This document shows positions 1-7,817 of a stretch of DNA of 46,168 nucleotides, in pieces. The first letter of the stretch is position 1, and each line of letters begins with the position of its first letter. The position numbers and the translations under genes were made by a program. The notes below the pieces were generated by a model, which ran no database searches, was not told where the DNA came from, and saw only the letters and a list, made by a program, of their open reading frames with translations. The DNA comes from a virus. Where the stretch lies: the IMG/VR virus record IMGVR_UViG_3300008050_000083, positions 1 through 46,168 of that record; one strand, 5' to 3'.

Positions 1-1
1 C

Positions 2-115
2 CGTAGTGAATTACTAAGGATTGCCATAGAGTATTATTTTGATATGATGGATGAACCAGACTTTGATGAAGTGACAACCTTAGCACACGCTCATAATAGA
101 GGTGCTAATGAATGA
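2..115 (+). CDS. C-terminal fragment of an unidentified protein
   Basis: An open frame enters from the left edge and ends at TGA 113-115, leaving 37 residues. The fragment is acidic (DMMDEPDFDE) and ends in HAHNRGANE. The stop overlaps the next start as ATGA at 112-115, the junction style used throughout this strand, which supports real coding. The start lies outside the window and no family is recognisable. Confidence 0.6.
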   Translation, partial: RSELLRIAIEYYFDMMDEPDFDEVTTLAHAHNRGANE

Positions 116-312
116 GCGATAAGGGAACCTGTAATCAAGCACCTGCCGGTCAAGATTCACACCTTTTTACTGTTGCTGGATCAACAAAGGATTTGAATAA
201 CTACGCGGAATCAGCAACCATCCAGCAGACAAAGAATCTATTGCTGACAGTAAAGGTTCATTGTATTTGGTGTGGTAAAAAAGTAAAATGCAGGGGTTGG
301 ATTCATGAGTAA
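112..312 (+). CDS. Small hypothetical protein with C-terminal cysteine motif
   Basis: A 66-residue protein that I do not recognise. The first 45 residues are polar and look unstructured. The C-terminus holds CIWCGKKVKC, a CxxC followed by a third cysteine, which could be half of a zinc knuckle. The start overlaps the previous stop (ATGA), and the end overlaps the next candidate start at 305. It is one of several tiny cysteine-pair proteins in the window, and a nucleic-acid-binding accessory role is only a guess. Confidence 0.55.
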   Translation: MSDKGTCNQAPAGQDSHLFTVAGSTKDLNNYAESATIQQTKNLLLTVKVHCIWCGKKVKCRGWIHE

Positions 313-556
313 ATGGATAGTAATAATATCAACAGAGAGTGGGGTGCTAACTAGAATGGCATTTGAGCAAGGAACACAATTACAGTTATCTATGAAAGCG
401 GTTATTGAGGCATCTCAATTTTGGAATATGACTCGCTTCAGCCAATGGGTGCGAAATGCAAAAGCCGGTCAATGGATTGAGATTCGAGATACAAAGAACA
501 ATGTTCGTGCTTTGGTTGTGAGGTCAAGTGACCCTAGAAGGTGGTGGGTTGGATGA
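305..556 (+). CDS. Hypothetical protein
   Basis: An 83-residue frame with no recognised family. Its body (EASQFWNMTRFSQWVRNAKA, then EIRDTKNNVRALVVRSSD) reads like a small folded alpha/beta protein. The start is uncertain. ATG 305 overlaps the preceding gene, but ATG 356 (MAFEQGTQ...) would give a 66-residue protein, and a short rival frame ends in TAG just before it. The stop overlaps the next gene's ATG at 553 as ATGA, which supports the 3' end. Confidence 0.5.
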   Translation: MSKWIVIISTESGVLTRMAFEQGTQLQLSMKAVIEASQFWNMTRFSQWVRNAKAGQWIEIRDTKNNVRALVVRSSDPRRWWVG

Positions 557-807
557 GCAAACAATACGAAGCAGTAAATGATTTTCTGATGTATCTATGG
601 AACACAACCGGAGATGAGTTTTTGTTTGCTCTTTTTGGTCAGAAGTATGATGAAATGGAACCACACCGTAAAGAGTATGTTCAGAAGTATCTTGATGCTA
701 AACGCGAGAACCCAGCGAGCATTTGGTCTATGTTGGATAGAGATAACCAACAGAAGTTATTAGATGCTGCCAATGAACGATACAATAGGGGAGATGAGGA
801 AGAATGA
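553..807 (+). CDS. Hypothetical acidic helical protein
   Basis: An 84-residue protein (MSKQYEAVNDFLMYLW...) with an acidic end (NRGDEEE). I chose ATG 553 over the GTG at 541 because it forms the ATGA overlap with the previous gene and follows a purine-rich AAGGTGGTGGG stretch. The stop overlaps the clamp-loader start at 804 in the same way, so the two are probably co-translated. The sequence looks alpha-helical and has no signal peptide or membrane segment. A role as small partner of the clamp loader is possible from position only. Confidence 0.6.
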   Translation: MSKQYEAVNDFLMYLWNTTGDEFLFALFGQKYDEMEPHRKEYVQKYLDAKRENPASIWSMLDRDNQQKLLDAANERYNRGDEEE

Positions 808-1709
808 AGCAGCTTTGGGTTGAAAAATACAGACCGAAGATCCTTGAGGATATGTGCGGTCAAGACCATATCACACCTGAAATGGTAGCCATCGTTGAAT
901 CAGATGGTGCATCCATGCAGAACTTTCTTTTCTATTCCCCTGAACCAGGAACGGGTAAGACTTCTCTAGCATACGCTTTAGCTGCCGAGCTAGATTATCA
1001 AGTGCATAAGTTTAACGCCTCATCCAAACGGACAAGAGGAATAGATTTCGTGGAGGAAGATGTTGCTCCACTATCCCGAACAGGTATCAAAGAAACAATC
1101 ATGTTCTTAGATGAAGCTGACCGTCTTACAACTCAAGCTCAAGACGCACTAAAGGGTGTTATTGAGGATGCGACAGCATACTTCATTCTAACCTGTAACG
1201 ACTTAAGCCGTATATCCCCCTGGCTGCAATCCCGTTGTCAGCTTAGGACATTCAAGCCAATAGATGATGAGTCATTACTCAAGAGGTTGGCGTGGATTTC
1301 AGCTAATGAAGGTTTGGAAATAACTGAGGGTGATCTACAGCGTATTTGTTCCAGGCATACTGGGGATTTACGGAATGCTATTAATGCTCTTCAAAGCTTT
1401 TCCTGCTTACCCGAAGAACAAAAACAACAATTCCTCTTAACTCTAGACAGACCATTTATTGATAGTAATAAGGTGTTGCGTCTGTGCTTCAAGGAGCGTT
1501 GTATAGATTTAGCTGTGGCAGAATTGACGGGTGATCCTCGTCAAGCGATTAGGGCTGTTTTTGACCACGCCATCGCGACAGGAGCTAAAGACGAATCTAA
1601 GCTGCGTGTAATAGATGCAGCTATCACCAGCGAGCGTGACATTATTAATGGTGTCGAGCCATCAATGGTTCTTCATAACTTCTGTCGTATGTTAATAGAG
1701 GGTGTTTGA
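804..1709 (+). CDS. Clamp-loader ATPase, RFC small-subunit / T4 gp44-like
   Basis: A 301-residue AAA+ ATPase that would open the sliding clamp and load it on primed DNA. It opens with WVEKYRP, as RFC small subunits do. The Walker A motif is PEPGTGKTS (residues 46-54), Walker B is FLDEAD (101-106), sensor 1 is LTCND (129-133), and the arginine-finger SRC motif is at 143-145. The P-loop has Pro-Glu where most RFC proteins have Gly-Pro. The C-terminal half is a helical collar-like region. No separate large subunit is visible here, so the loader may be a homo-oligomer, use an unrecognised partner, or borrow a host subunit. The clamp it would serve is at 7003-7815. Confidence 0.9.
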   Translation: MKQLWVEKYRPKILEDMCGQDHITPEMVAIVESDGASMQNFLFYSPEPGTGKTSLAYALAAELDYQVHKFNASSKRTRGIDFVEEDVAPLSRTGIKETIMFLDEADRLTTQAQDALKGVIEDATAYFILTCNDLSRISPWLQSRCQLRTFKPIDDESLLKRLAWISANEGLEITEGDLQRICSRHTGDLRNAINALQSFSCLPEEQKQQFLLTLDRPFIDSNKVLRLCFKERCIDLAVAELTGDPRQAIRAVFDHAIATGAKDESKLRVIDAAITSERDIINGVEPSMVLHNFCRMLIEGV

Positions 1710-1710
1710 A

Positions 1711-1860
1711 ATGGGTAAGAAAATGAGAGGGATATGGAGATTATTTGAGTGCCCTCATTGTTATTATAAGGTTATTAGGCTTTCTAGAAGAGTCAGATGT
1801 ATGAAGTGTACCTCAAATAATTGGGGCAGGAATATGCTAGTACGAGAATGGATCATGTAA
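1711..1860 (+). CDS. Mini zinc-ribbon protein
   Basis: A 49-residue frame starting one base after the clamp-loader stop. It contains CPHCYY and CMKCTS, two CxxC pairs 16 residues apart, the layout of a small treble-clef or zinc ribbon. The rest is basic (MGKKMRGIWR, SRRVR), suggesting nucleic-acid binding. It is supported by position in the operon and by the paired cysteines. Confidence 0.6.
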   Translation: MGKKMRGIWRLFECPHCYYKVIRLSRRVRCMKCTSNNWGRNMLVREWIM

Positions 1861-1911
1861 AGAGGGATATAGAAATGTGCAAATTAGCGAGCCAAATAGC
1901 CTTAACCGAAG

Positions 1912-1930
1912 CCTATATATGCTACCGCTT
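1912..1930 (+). promoter_or_regulatory. Archaeal-type promoter upstream of the SSB-like gene
   Basis: CCTATATAT followed directly by GCTACCGCTT. The TATA-like core starts at about 1914 and a CCGCTT element lies 11 bases downstream, as at several other promoters here. Unlike most of them, the ATG (1966) is about 52 bases away and has a purine-rich AAAGGTGA before it, so the mRNA would carry a short leader. It probably drives the operon from 1966 to 6964. Confidence 0.5.
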
Positions 1931-1965
1931 ATTAGCCACAAATACAAACAAAAGGTGAAATAGTT

Positions 1966-3174
1966 ATGACCGGAATAGAAAAAGTAGCAGAACAAATCGG
2001 AGTAGGAACAGATATCCTTTCCGTTAGATTGGAACGGGTATTGAATGAACAAGGTGCAGCGTGGGCAGCTTCAGGTAAGAATGAAGATGACAGCAAAACA
2101 ATGGCACTTCGCGTAGCAGCGCGTCAAATAGTTAGTGAGCGTGCGAAGATTGCACGAAGCGGTTGTACCAGTTATGAAGGTATGTTAGTCAAAGTACCTC
2201 CTTACAAAGATTGGGGGCGTAACAGCTACCAAAGCATGAAAAAGACTTTGAGTTCTCTTGATGAAGAAGGGCGCGAAAGCCTAGTATCTCAAGGTTCTGT
2301 GGTTATTTTTGAGGACAACCATGACGGCACTTATACGCGCTACTTCAATCCTTCTCTTTTGGCGAAGCAAGCATTTGAAGTGGGTTCTGAAACTGACGAA
2401 GTATCAGAACAACCGAACCGGATCTTTGAGCTAGACGAAAACACCAGCTTTTATGTTGTTTGGGATAAGGCTAACCCCACATTCCCATCAGGAGATAGCA
2501 ATTTCAAATACGGCGCACCACGCCCTCTTCAGGAATTAGACAGACAATGTTTATTCTTAGGTCGCGAAGCCGGAACGACAGGTGATTTGGATATTTTTAC
2601 TGTTCGTTTGTCGGGTGAAATCGCTAAGAACCAGTATGAAGCTTTTAGACCTGGCACTATTGCCGTCAAACCAGGCCGAAACAACAACCTATATTCAAAG
2701 GCGGGAGTTACTGACTTCCAACCGGATGATTCATTGGCGAGTATTTTCAGCGGTCCTCCTTTGGCAATTGGTGATGAAGGGCCTGAGGGGATCATTCCTA
2801 GCGTTGTAACCGAGTTTTTACATGGGCTACATTCTTTACCTGATTACTACCAATCGCACCGCGAGGACAGCGATTGGTGGGGTCAATGGGTTGGTTTTAT
2901 TGGTGAGGTTATTCATATTGACCCAAGAGAGAAGGGTGGTTACACCCTGTCCGTTGGTGATTTGGATATTACTTCGACAGCACCTTCAATTGACATTGTG
3001 GTTCCCGCAGGGGTTTCACTTGACTTCGCCGTTGGCTCACAAATCGTAGTGGTTGGTGCGCCCTGGCAGACCAAAGAGGGTGACACACGGTTCTCTAACT
3101 ATGGTTGGTGGGTATTGGATGCAATTTCACCTGTTGCTTCTGCAAATAATTCAGACGAAGGATGGGATGAATGA
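1966..3174 (+). CDS. Probable ssDNA-binding (RPA/SSB-like) protein
   Basis: A 402-residue protein. It has an N-terminal helical part, a middle region with many beta-prone segments, and a C-terminal beta-rich section (WGQWVGFIGEVIHI, SQIVVVGAPW) resembling an OB-fold. It ends in the acidic tail SDEGWDE, a feature typical of single-strand-binding proteins that recruit partners. It directly precedes and overlaps a Sak4-like RecA-fold ATPase, a common pairing in tailed viruses. The identification rests on context, tail and predicted strand content, not on a clear motif. The alternative is a structural recombination mediator. Confidence 0.5.
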   Translation: MTGIEKVAEQIGVGTDILSVRLERVLNEQGAAWAASGKNEDDSKTMALRVAARQIVSERAKIARSGCTSYEGMLVKVPPYKDWGRNSYQSMKKTLSSLDEEGRESLVSQGSVVIFEDNHDGTYTRYFNPSLLAKQAFEVGSETDEVSEQPNRIFELDENTSFYVVWDKANPTFPSGDSNFKYGAPRPLQELDRQCLFLGREAGTTGDLDIFTVRLSGEIAKNQYEAFRPGTIAVKPGRNNNLYSKAGVTDFQPDDSLASIFSGPPLAIGDEGPEGIIPSVVTEFLHGLHSLPDYYQSHREDSDWWGQWVGFIGEVIHIDPREKGGYTLSVGDLDITSTAPSIDIVVPAGVSLDFAVGSQIVVVGAPWQTKEGDTRFSNYGWWVLDAISPVASANNSDEGWDE

Positions 3175-4121
3175 TGGCAGGTAAAGGATGGGGAGCTACG
3201 GCTGAATCCGCTAAGGAGGCTAAATCTCCAAAGTATGACGGTGACTATTACCGCGACCTCTTTACCACGCGCCGAACTACACACGCTCCAGTTCGTATGG
3301 CTTTGGTTGGTCGTGAGAATACTGCTAAGACAGGTTTAGCTGTTGATTTGATACGACAGACTATGCCTAAAGGCAGAATCACAATTTTTGATTTAGATAA
3401 TTCTGCAGCTTCAACAATCCGACACGCATACCCTGACGATGATGATATACATATTATCCCCCTCTATGATGAAGCAGATGAATCCCTATTCAATGCGGAT
3501 AATACTGTTCGCTGGCACGCTGTTATTGAAAAGGCAGGGTGGTATATTAATATGCTTGCAGAGGATATGAGAGAAAATCCCGATGATCACGCAGGATTTA
3601 TTTTTGATGGAGGCTCAAGCTTTCAAAAGTGGTGCGAGTTTGCTATGACTTGGCTACTTCTCAATCGCTCAAAGAACCCTATTGATGTAGCTCAAGGTGA
3701 TAGATTCAATCAGGCCGAATGGCGAACCAGAAATCAATACTTTAGAGATACCATTAGTCGGTTGATTAGTCTGCCATGCAGATTCGGATGCTTCACATTC
3801 CACCTCAAGGACATTAAGAATTATGTTGATAATGGTTCTGGTGGTAAGGTTCTCATGTCTGTCGGTGAACGCCCTGATTGGGTGGATGGAACACAGCGCA
3901 TGATGAATCAACAGATATTCCTAACACGATACATGAAGAAAGGAGACCAGGCAGCCGGTGTTAAAAGTGATAAGACACTCAAAGACGGTGAATGGGTCGT
4001 CAAAGCCTGTATTGAAGAAATGAAAGGTAAGAACATGGAGCTTCTCGGTAGCGAACATACTGTTTTGGGCGTCAAGAATGGTAAAGTGGAATGGTCTGGT
4101 ATCCCTGATTTGGTGTGGTAA
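3171..4121 (+). CDS. RecA/RadA-fold ATPase, Sak4-like recombinase
   Basis: A 316-residue P-loop ATPase. The Walker A motif is GRENTAKT (residues 47-54), with Ala in place of the usual Gly before the Lys. A following strand reads ITIFDLDNSA, and Walker B is GFIFDGG (142-148). This arrangement and size match the virus-encoded Sak4-type single-strand annealing ATPases related to RadA/Rad51. The start may be ATG 3171, which gives ATGA overlap with the SSB-like gene, or ATG 3174. With that gene it probably supports recombination-dependent replication or repair. A DnaB-like helicase is less likely because the protein is short and lacks a helicase domain. Confidence 0.75.
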   Translation: MMAGKGWGATAESAKEAKSPKYDGDYYRDLFTTRRTTHAPVRMALVGRENTAKTGLAVDLIRQTMPKGRITIFDLDNSAASTIRHAYPDDDDIHIIPLYDEADESLFNADNTVRWHAVIEKAGWYINMLAEDMRENPDDHAGFIFDGGSSFQKWCEFAMTWLLLNRSKNPIDVAQGDRFNQAEWRTRNQYFRDTISRLISLPCRFGCFTFHLKDIKNYVDNGSGGKVLMSVGERPDWVDGTQRMMNQQIFLTRYMKKGDQAAGVKSDKTLKDGEWVVKACIEEMKGKNMELLGSEHTVLGVKNGKVEWSGIPDLVW

Positions 4122-4122
4122 A

Positions 4123-4335
4123 ATGGTTTGGATTTCTGAACCTGGTTTTGTTATTCTAGAACCACACACCAGAACAATGAGTGGCATCAAGTTAGCAAAC
4201 ACTAGAGTATCTCGGCGTCATAACGACAATAAGTTAGTGGCCTGGATTGGGGAAATCCTGATCGAGCTAGAAGGCGGTCAATTCGTAGTAGCTGAAGAGC
4301 AAATAGTGGCGGTGTATTTTAATGACAAGAGTTAA
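4123..4335 (+). CDS. Minimal GroES-like co-chaperonin (candidate)
   Basis: A 70-residue protein directly upstream of a GroEL-type gene and overlapping it by 14 bases. PGFVILEPHTRTMSGIKL (residues 7-24) lines up with the GroES opening strand followed by the mobile loop, where the usual SGIVL-type hydrophobic tripeptide contacts GroEL. The end GQFVVAEEQIVAVY (52-65) resembles the final GroES strands that usually read eeYLivrEdDILAVv. GroES is about 95 residues, so the central barrel or roof region would be shortened. I start at ATG 4123 just after the upstream stop; an in-frame ATG at 4078 would run into that gene. The match is by eye. Confidence 0.5.
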   Translation: MVWISEPGFVILEPHTRTMSGIKLANTRVSRRHNDNKLVAWIGEILIELEGGQFVVAEEQIVAVYFNDKS

Positions 4336-5899
4336 AAGAGGAAAAGATGCTAGGTCAGCTTTGTTAAAGGGTATTGATGCAGTAGCTGATACCGTCAAAA
4401 TAACGCTCGGTCCCGCCGCACGAACAGTTATCTATCGTTCCCCGAAGGGAGCACCAATTGTTATTGATGATGGAGTTTCCATCGTAAATCAGATTCATTT
4501 AGAGGATCCATTCCAGGATTTAGGAGCTTCATTGATGAGGCAAATTGCCGGTGAAGCTCAAAAAGCTTCGGGAGATGGAACAACGACAGCGTGTGTTATA
4601 GCGCAGGCTATGGCTCACGAAGCAAATACCCAAATTATATCTCAAGACCTAACCCCAATTCAGTTAAAGAGGGAAATAGATACAATAATAGAGTCAGTAG
4701 TGGCTTACATTTTAGATGAAGCAGAACCCGCTGTCATGGGTCAATTGAGGAATGTAGCCACCATATCAGCTAATGGAGATGAACCTCTAGGTGATGTTAT
4801 ATCAGAAGCCTTTTCTAATGTGGGTGATGGAGGTATTGTTGTTGTTGAAGAATCCCTCGATCCAGGACCTACTCTTGAAATGATAGAGGGTATGGAAGTA
4901 ATGACGGGTGCAGCATCCCCCCACTTATTGAACGGGGCTAAGGAGCAACGATTTGATAATGCTCTAGTGCTTTGCACAGACGAAACAATATCACAATTCC
5001 AAGAGCTAATCCCTGCCCTAGAAGTAGCGCAGAAGGAGAAGCGACCTTTAGTGGTTTATTGTGCTGCTATAAAACCTATGGCTCTTCAGAACCTATGTTT
5101 GAATGTTGTGCAGGGTAATATCAATTGTTGTGTGTGTGAGCTACCAGGTTATGCTCAAGACCAAACGGATATATGTTTTGATATATCAGAAAGAACTGGA
5201 GCATACACATTTATTCAAAATCTGGGTGATAGAATTGCTGACTTGAAAATCGAGGGTGATGAAACACCACTCGGAACAGCTAGTATTACTATAACAAATA
5301 CTCAATCAATAATTATCAGCGAACATGAACCGTCTGAAGATTGGATGGAACGATTAGAGTTAGAAATGAAAAATGCAGACCATCCCTGGTCTGCGGAGAA
5401 AATCGCTAATAGAATTGCTCGTATCAAGGGGCAGATTGCTGTAATCAAGGTGGGTGCTACAACCCAAGCAGAACTCTATGAAAAGAAAGCTCGTATTGAC
5501 GATGCTATCAATGCCACCAGGGCTGCCCTTAAGGGCGGTGTGATCCCTGGTGGAGGTATGATGTTAGTAAAGGGTGCATGGGAATACTGTTTATCAGACC
5601 CTGACGCAACGGGTAGTTTGACACCTGCGAAATCAGTAGTCTTTGAAGGTCTTACTGCCCCTCTTAATCAAATCGTAAAGAATAGTGGTCGGACAGAAGA
5701 GTGGGCTGCTATAATTGCTGGTGGTATGGTGGAGAAGAATGAAGGTTGGGATGCCAAAGAAAATGAGATATCTGATCCTATGGCCGGTGGTATCATTGAC
5801 CCTGCTTTGGTGGTGATTAATTCGCTTAAAGCAGCAGCTTCAATCGTGGGTCTTTTACTAACTACCGAAGCTGTCGTAGTAGGTGTTGATAATGAATAA
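4322..5899 (+). CDS. groEL-like: GroEL-type (group I) chaperonin
   Basis: A 525-residue HSP60 chaperonin that would fold viral proteins in an ATP-driven ring. Hallmarks are KITLGPAARTV (26-36), DDGVSIV (49-55), GDGTTTA (84-90), and in the last third IAVIKVGATT with KKARIDDAINATRAAL and GGVIPGGG. It resembles bacterial GroEL (group I) and not the archaeal thermosome (group II), whose signatures differ. The ATPase aspartates (in DDGVS, GDGTT and RIDDA) are present. The C-terminal Gly-Gly-Met tail is absent; the protein ends VVVGVDNE. The apical region is diverged and Cys-rich (NINCCVCELPG), which may tune it to a particular client. Confidence 0.92.
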   Translation: MTRVKRGKDARSALLKGIDAVADTVKITLGPAARTVIYRSPKGAPIVIDDGVSIVNQIHLEDPFQDLGASLMRQIAGEAQKASGDGTTTACVIAQAMAHEANTQIISQDLTPIQLKREIDTIIESVVAYILDEAEPAVMGQLRNVATISANGDEPLGDVISEAFSNVGDGGIVVVEESLDPGPTLEMIEGMEVMTGAASPHLLNGAKEQRFDNALVLCTDETISQFQELIPALEVAQKEKRPLVVYCAAIKPMALQNLCLNVVQGNINCCVCELPGYAQDQTDICFDISERTGAYTFIQNLGDRIADLKIEGDETPLGTASITITNTQSIIISEHEPSEDWMERLELEMKNADHPWSAEKIANRIARIKGQIAVIKVGATTQAELYEKKARIDDAINATRAALKGGVIPGGGMMLVKGAWEYCLSDPDATGSLTPAKSVVFEGLTAPLNQIVKNSGRTEEWAAIIAGGMVEKNEGWDAKENEISDPMAGGIIDPALVVINSLKAAASIVGLLLTTEAVVVGVDNE

Positions 5900-6293
5900 C
5901 ATAGGGGGCGATTGTAAGCCCTTTATGCCCGTATGGGGGGTAAGTGACCCCGAAGTGAAAAGGGTCGCAGGAAAGGCCGTTCTAGACCCCTTAAACGCCG
6001 CGTGGGTTTATTGGTGCAAACGCCCTTTCAAGACCATGTGCAGGTTCAACGGTGATGAATTAACATTAACCATTACTCTTTTTTGTGACGACATATCAAT
6101 AATAGTGAGTGACGAACACCATATTGATATATGTTACTGCGAAGAACTAATACAGCAATTCGCTAGAGATAGCAGACAACACGGAACAACGGTTGAAGAG
6201 TTTGCTCTAGGTTTGAAAGATTTGTGGTCCCATCTCAGTATAGAAGTAACAGGTATAGCTCCTAGTCATGGCCCTTTTAGGGTGAGAGTGTGA
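5892..6293 (+). CDS. QueF-like tunnelling-fold protein (candidate)
   Basis: A 133-residue protein. I start at ATG 5892, which overlaps the chaperonin stop, and not at 5883. By eye two segments match QueF (preQ0 reductase) or the amidino-transferring QueF-like proteins. FKTMCRFNGDELTL (46-59, Cys50) fits the strand carrying the thioimide-forming Cys. RQHGTTVEEFALGLKDL (95-111) fits the RxHGxxxE block whose Glu holds the base. A final EVTG...HGPFRVRV fits the closing strands. The next gene is DpdA-like, whose relatives put 7-deazaguanine into DNA, so a linked role is coherent. Sequence identity is low and the call is tentative. Confidence 0.4.
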   Translation: MNNIGGDCKPFMPVWGVSDPEVKRVAGKAVLDPLNAAWVYWCKRPFKTMCRFNGDELTLTITLFCDDISIIVSDEHHIDICYCEELIQQFARDSRQHGTTVEEFALGLKDLWSHLSIEVTGIAPSHGPFRVRV

Positions 6294-6964
6294 AAGTCTT
6301 TTTATCAATGGTTCCCAGCAAGCTCCTAAAGTGGTTGGAATATACTCCTGATGGTTATTTGGTTACACCTCACAATGTCGGTTGGGCCAAAGGCTCAAAA
6401 GGTCCTGCAACAAGAACACCTGACGATATTCCGATGATCGTTGATAACGGAGCTTACAGGAACAGAAACGAAGATGAGTTGCTGGATCCAGCCAAGAACA
6501 TTAGCGATATGAAATCAGCTATATCTGCCGTAGCGAATCCCGTTCACTTCGTAGTGCTGACAGACCGCTTCGGGGATTGGGAAAATAGTATTAAGTTATC
6601 TCGTCAAGCTGTGGAGCTTTGGGGTGATGAGTACCCAAAAGCTTTAGTCCTCCAGGATGGATTCACACCAGAAGATGTTGAGCCTTTCTTGAATGTTATT
6701 GAATATCTCTTCATTGGAGGGTCTGATTGGGATTTCAAAGTGAAGGCTATTGAGTATGCACTCACTACTGATTTGAAAATCCATGTGGCTAGAGTTTCCC
6801 GCCGTTATCAGATTCTTTGGTGTCTGCGTAAGAAAGTGGACTCAATAGATAACAGCACCTGGGCGAACAATCTAAATCTGTGGAGGAGGTCGGGTCGTGA
6901 TGTTATCAAGCAAAATATAGAGTTAATACAAAATTGGAGTGAAAAAGAGCCGGAATGGCTATAA
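6290..6964 (+). CDS. DpdA-like / TGT-superfamily protein, DNA base exchange (candidate)
   Basis: A 224-residue protein. Segments in order: MIVDNGAYRNR (49-59), HFVVLTDRFGDWENS (86-100), ALVLQDGF (118-125), LFIGGSDWDFK (140-150), HVARVSRRYQILW (165-177) and DSIDNSTW (184-191). This order of a D-N/S-G motif, an aspartate strand, a QDG strand, a GGS loop and a DS(I/V)D end is that of the small TGT-like DpdA proteins of viruses, which exchange guanine for a 7-deazaguanine in DNA. It overlaps the QueF-like gene by four bases. It ends Glu-Trp-Leu, shared with four other proteins here. The host could supply preQ0. Confidence 0.55.
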   Translation: MKVFLSMVPSKLLKWLEYTPDGYLVTPHNVGWAKGSKGPATRTPDDIPMIVDNGAYRNRNEDELLDPAKNISDMKSAISAVANPVHFVVLTDRFGDWENSIKLSRQAVELWGDEYPKALVLQDGFTPEDVEPFLNVIEYLFIGGSDWDFKVKAIEYALTTDLKIHVARVSRRYQILWCLRKKVDSIDNSTWANNLNLWRRSGRDVIKQNIELIQNWSEKEPEWL

Positions 6965-6972
6965 TGCAAGCC

Positions 6973-6990
6973 TTTATATTATACCGCTTT
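6973..6990 (+). promoter_or_regulatory. Leaderless archaeal promoter for the sliding clamp
   Basis: TTTATATTATA followed by CCGCTTT, with GCAAG before it as a possible BRE. The TATA core starts at 6975, 28 bases before ATG 7003, so transcription would begin at or next to the start codon. It is almost identical to the promoter at 13778. Confidence 0.7.
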
Positions 6991-7002
6991 CAAGGTGAAA
7001 AT

Positions 7003-7815
7003 ATGACAATAGAAACACGGAACGATGCCCTTAAACGATTATTAGAACTGACTCAACGAAAGCAAAGTGTGTCGGGCAAATTACAAGAACAGGTTATTGC
7101 TTGTGTTCTTCGCTCTGATGGTAGCAACATAACCACTACTTCGCTAGTGCGAGATGGAAAGACTAGCCTAGCACAATTCAAAGCAGCGGCAGAGGGTGAA
7201 AGCACATTCATACCAATTCCTGATATTGAGCGTCTTTTGGGTGTATTGAATGCACACGGAACAAACCTCAAATTGAGCATGGAAAATAGTAAGATCCGAG
7301 TCAAGTCCGGCGGGAAGCAAACCTCATTGATAGCGGATTTGAACGGGTTAGCATTTCCTCATTCTTCTGAAACAATTGGTGAATGGGAAGATAAGTCTGT
7401 TGAGCTATCCTCTTCGCTTAGTCGTGACGGATATATGATGAAGTCGGGTGATTTGAGGGAACCATTCTTTACTGTGACCCTTGAAGCTGTGGCCCTGTTT
7501 GAAGCTTTACGATGTGATTCTATCAACAATCAAAAATTGAACCGATACACCTTCAATCTAACTGATGGTGAGTTCAAAGTATTTGTTGGTGATGAATTAA
7601 AGGGAGCTACTAGCATTCTTCTGCATACAGACCTTGAAGGTGATGATTGGGAATGGACTTTTGAAGGAGGTTTAGAACATATATTCAAACCGTATTCGGG
7701 TGACTGTCACTTAGACTTCATAGATTTCAGGGCTGAAGGTCAAGGTATTAGAGTCTTTATCACACTACCTGATGGTAGCTGGGTCTTTCAAGCGGGTATA
7801 ATTCCGAGGGATTGA
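7003..7815 (+). CDS. Sliding clamp, PCNA-like
   Basis: A 270-residue DNA clamp, the usual size for PCNA or T4 gp45, that would encircle DNA and tether polymerase and modifying enzymes. I place the start at ATG 7003, because upstream in-frame starts lie inside or before the TATA box. The tail matches the PCNA end: strands CHLDFIDFRAEGQGIRVFI, then GSWVFQAGIIPRD, comparable to the LAPR-type C-terminus. The N-terminal half has alternating strands such as TFIPIPDIERLLGVL. It sits in the middle of genes whose products share a C-terminal EWL tail, which fits a role as common docking platform. Confidence 0.75.
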   Translation: MTIETRNDALKRLLELTQRKQSVSGKLQEQVIACVLRSDGSNITTTSLVRDGKTSLAQFKAAAEGESTFIPIPDIERLLGVLNAHGTNLKLSMENSKIRVKSGGKQTSLIADLNGLAFPHSSETIGEWEDKSVELSSSLSRDGYMMKSGDLREPFFTVTLEAVALFEALRCDSINNQKLNRYTFNLTDGEFKVFVGDELKGATSILLHTDLEGDDWEWTFEGGLEHIFKPYSGDCHLDFIDFRAEGQGIRVFITLPDGSWVFQAGIIPRD

Positions 7816-7817
7816 TA

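Noticed and set aside
1875-1958. 27-residue plus-strand frame between the zinc ribbon and the SSB-like gene
   Set aside because: It contains the TATA box and CCGCTT element of the next gene and has no domain features; probably chance.
4322-5899. Thermosome (group II chaperonin), expected for an archaeal virus
   Set aside because: The motifs (TLGPAARTV, RIDDAINATRAAL, GGVIPGGG) are those of GroEL-type group I proteins.
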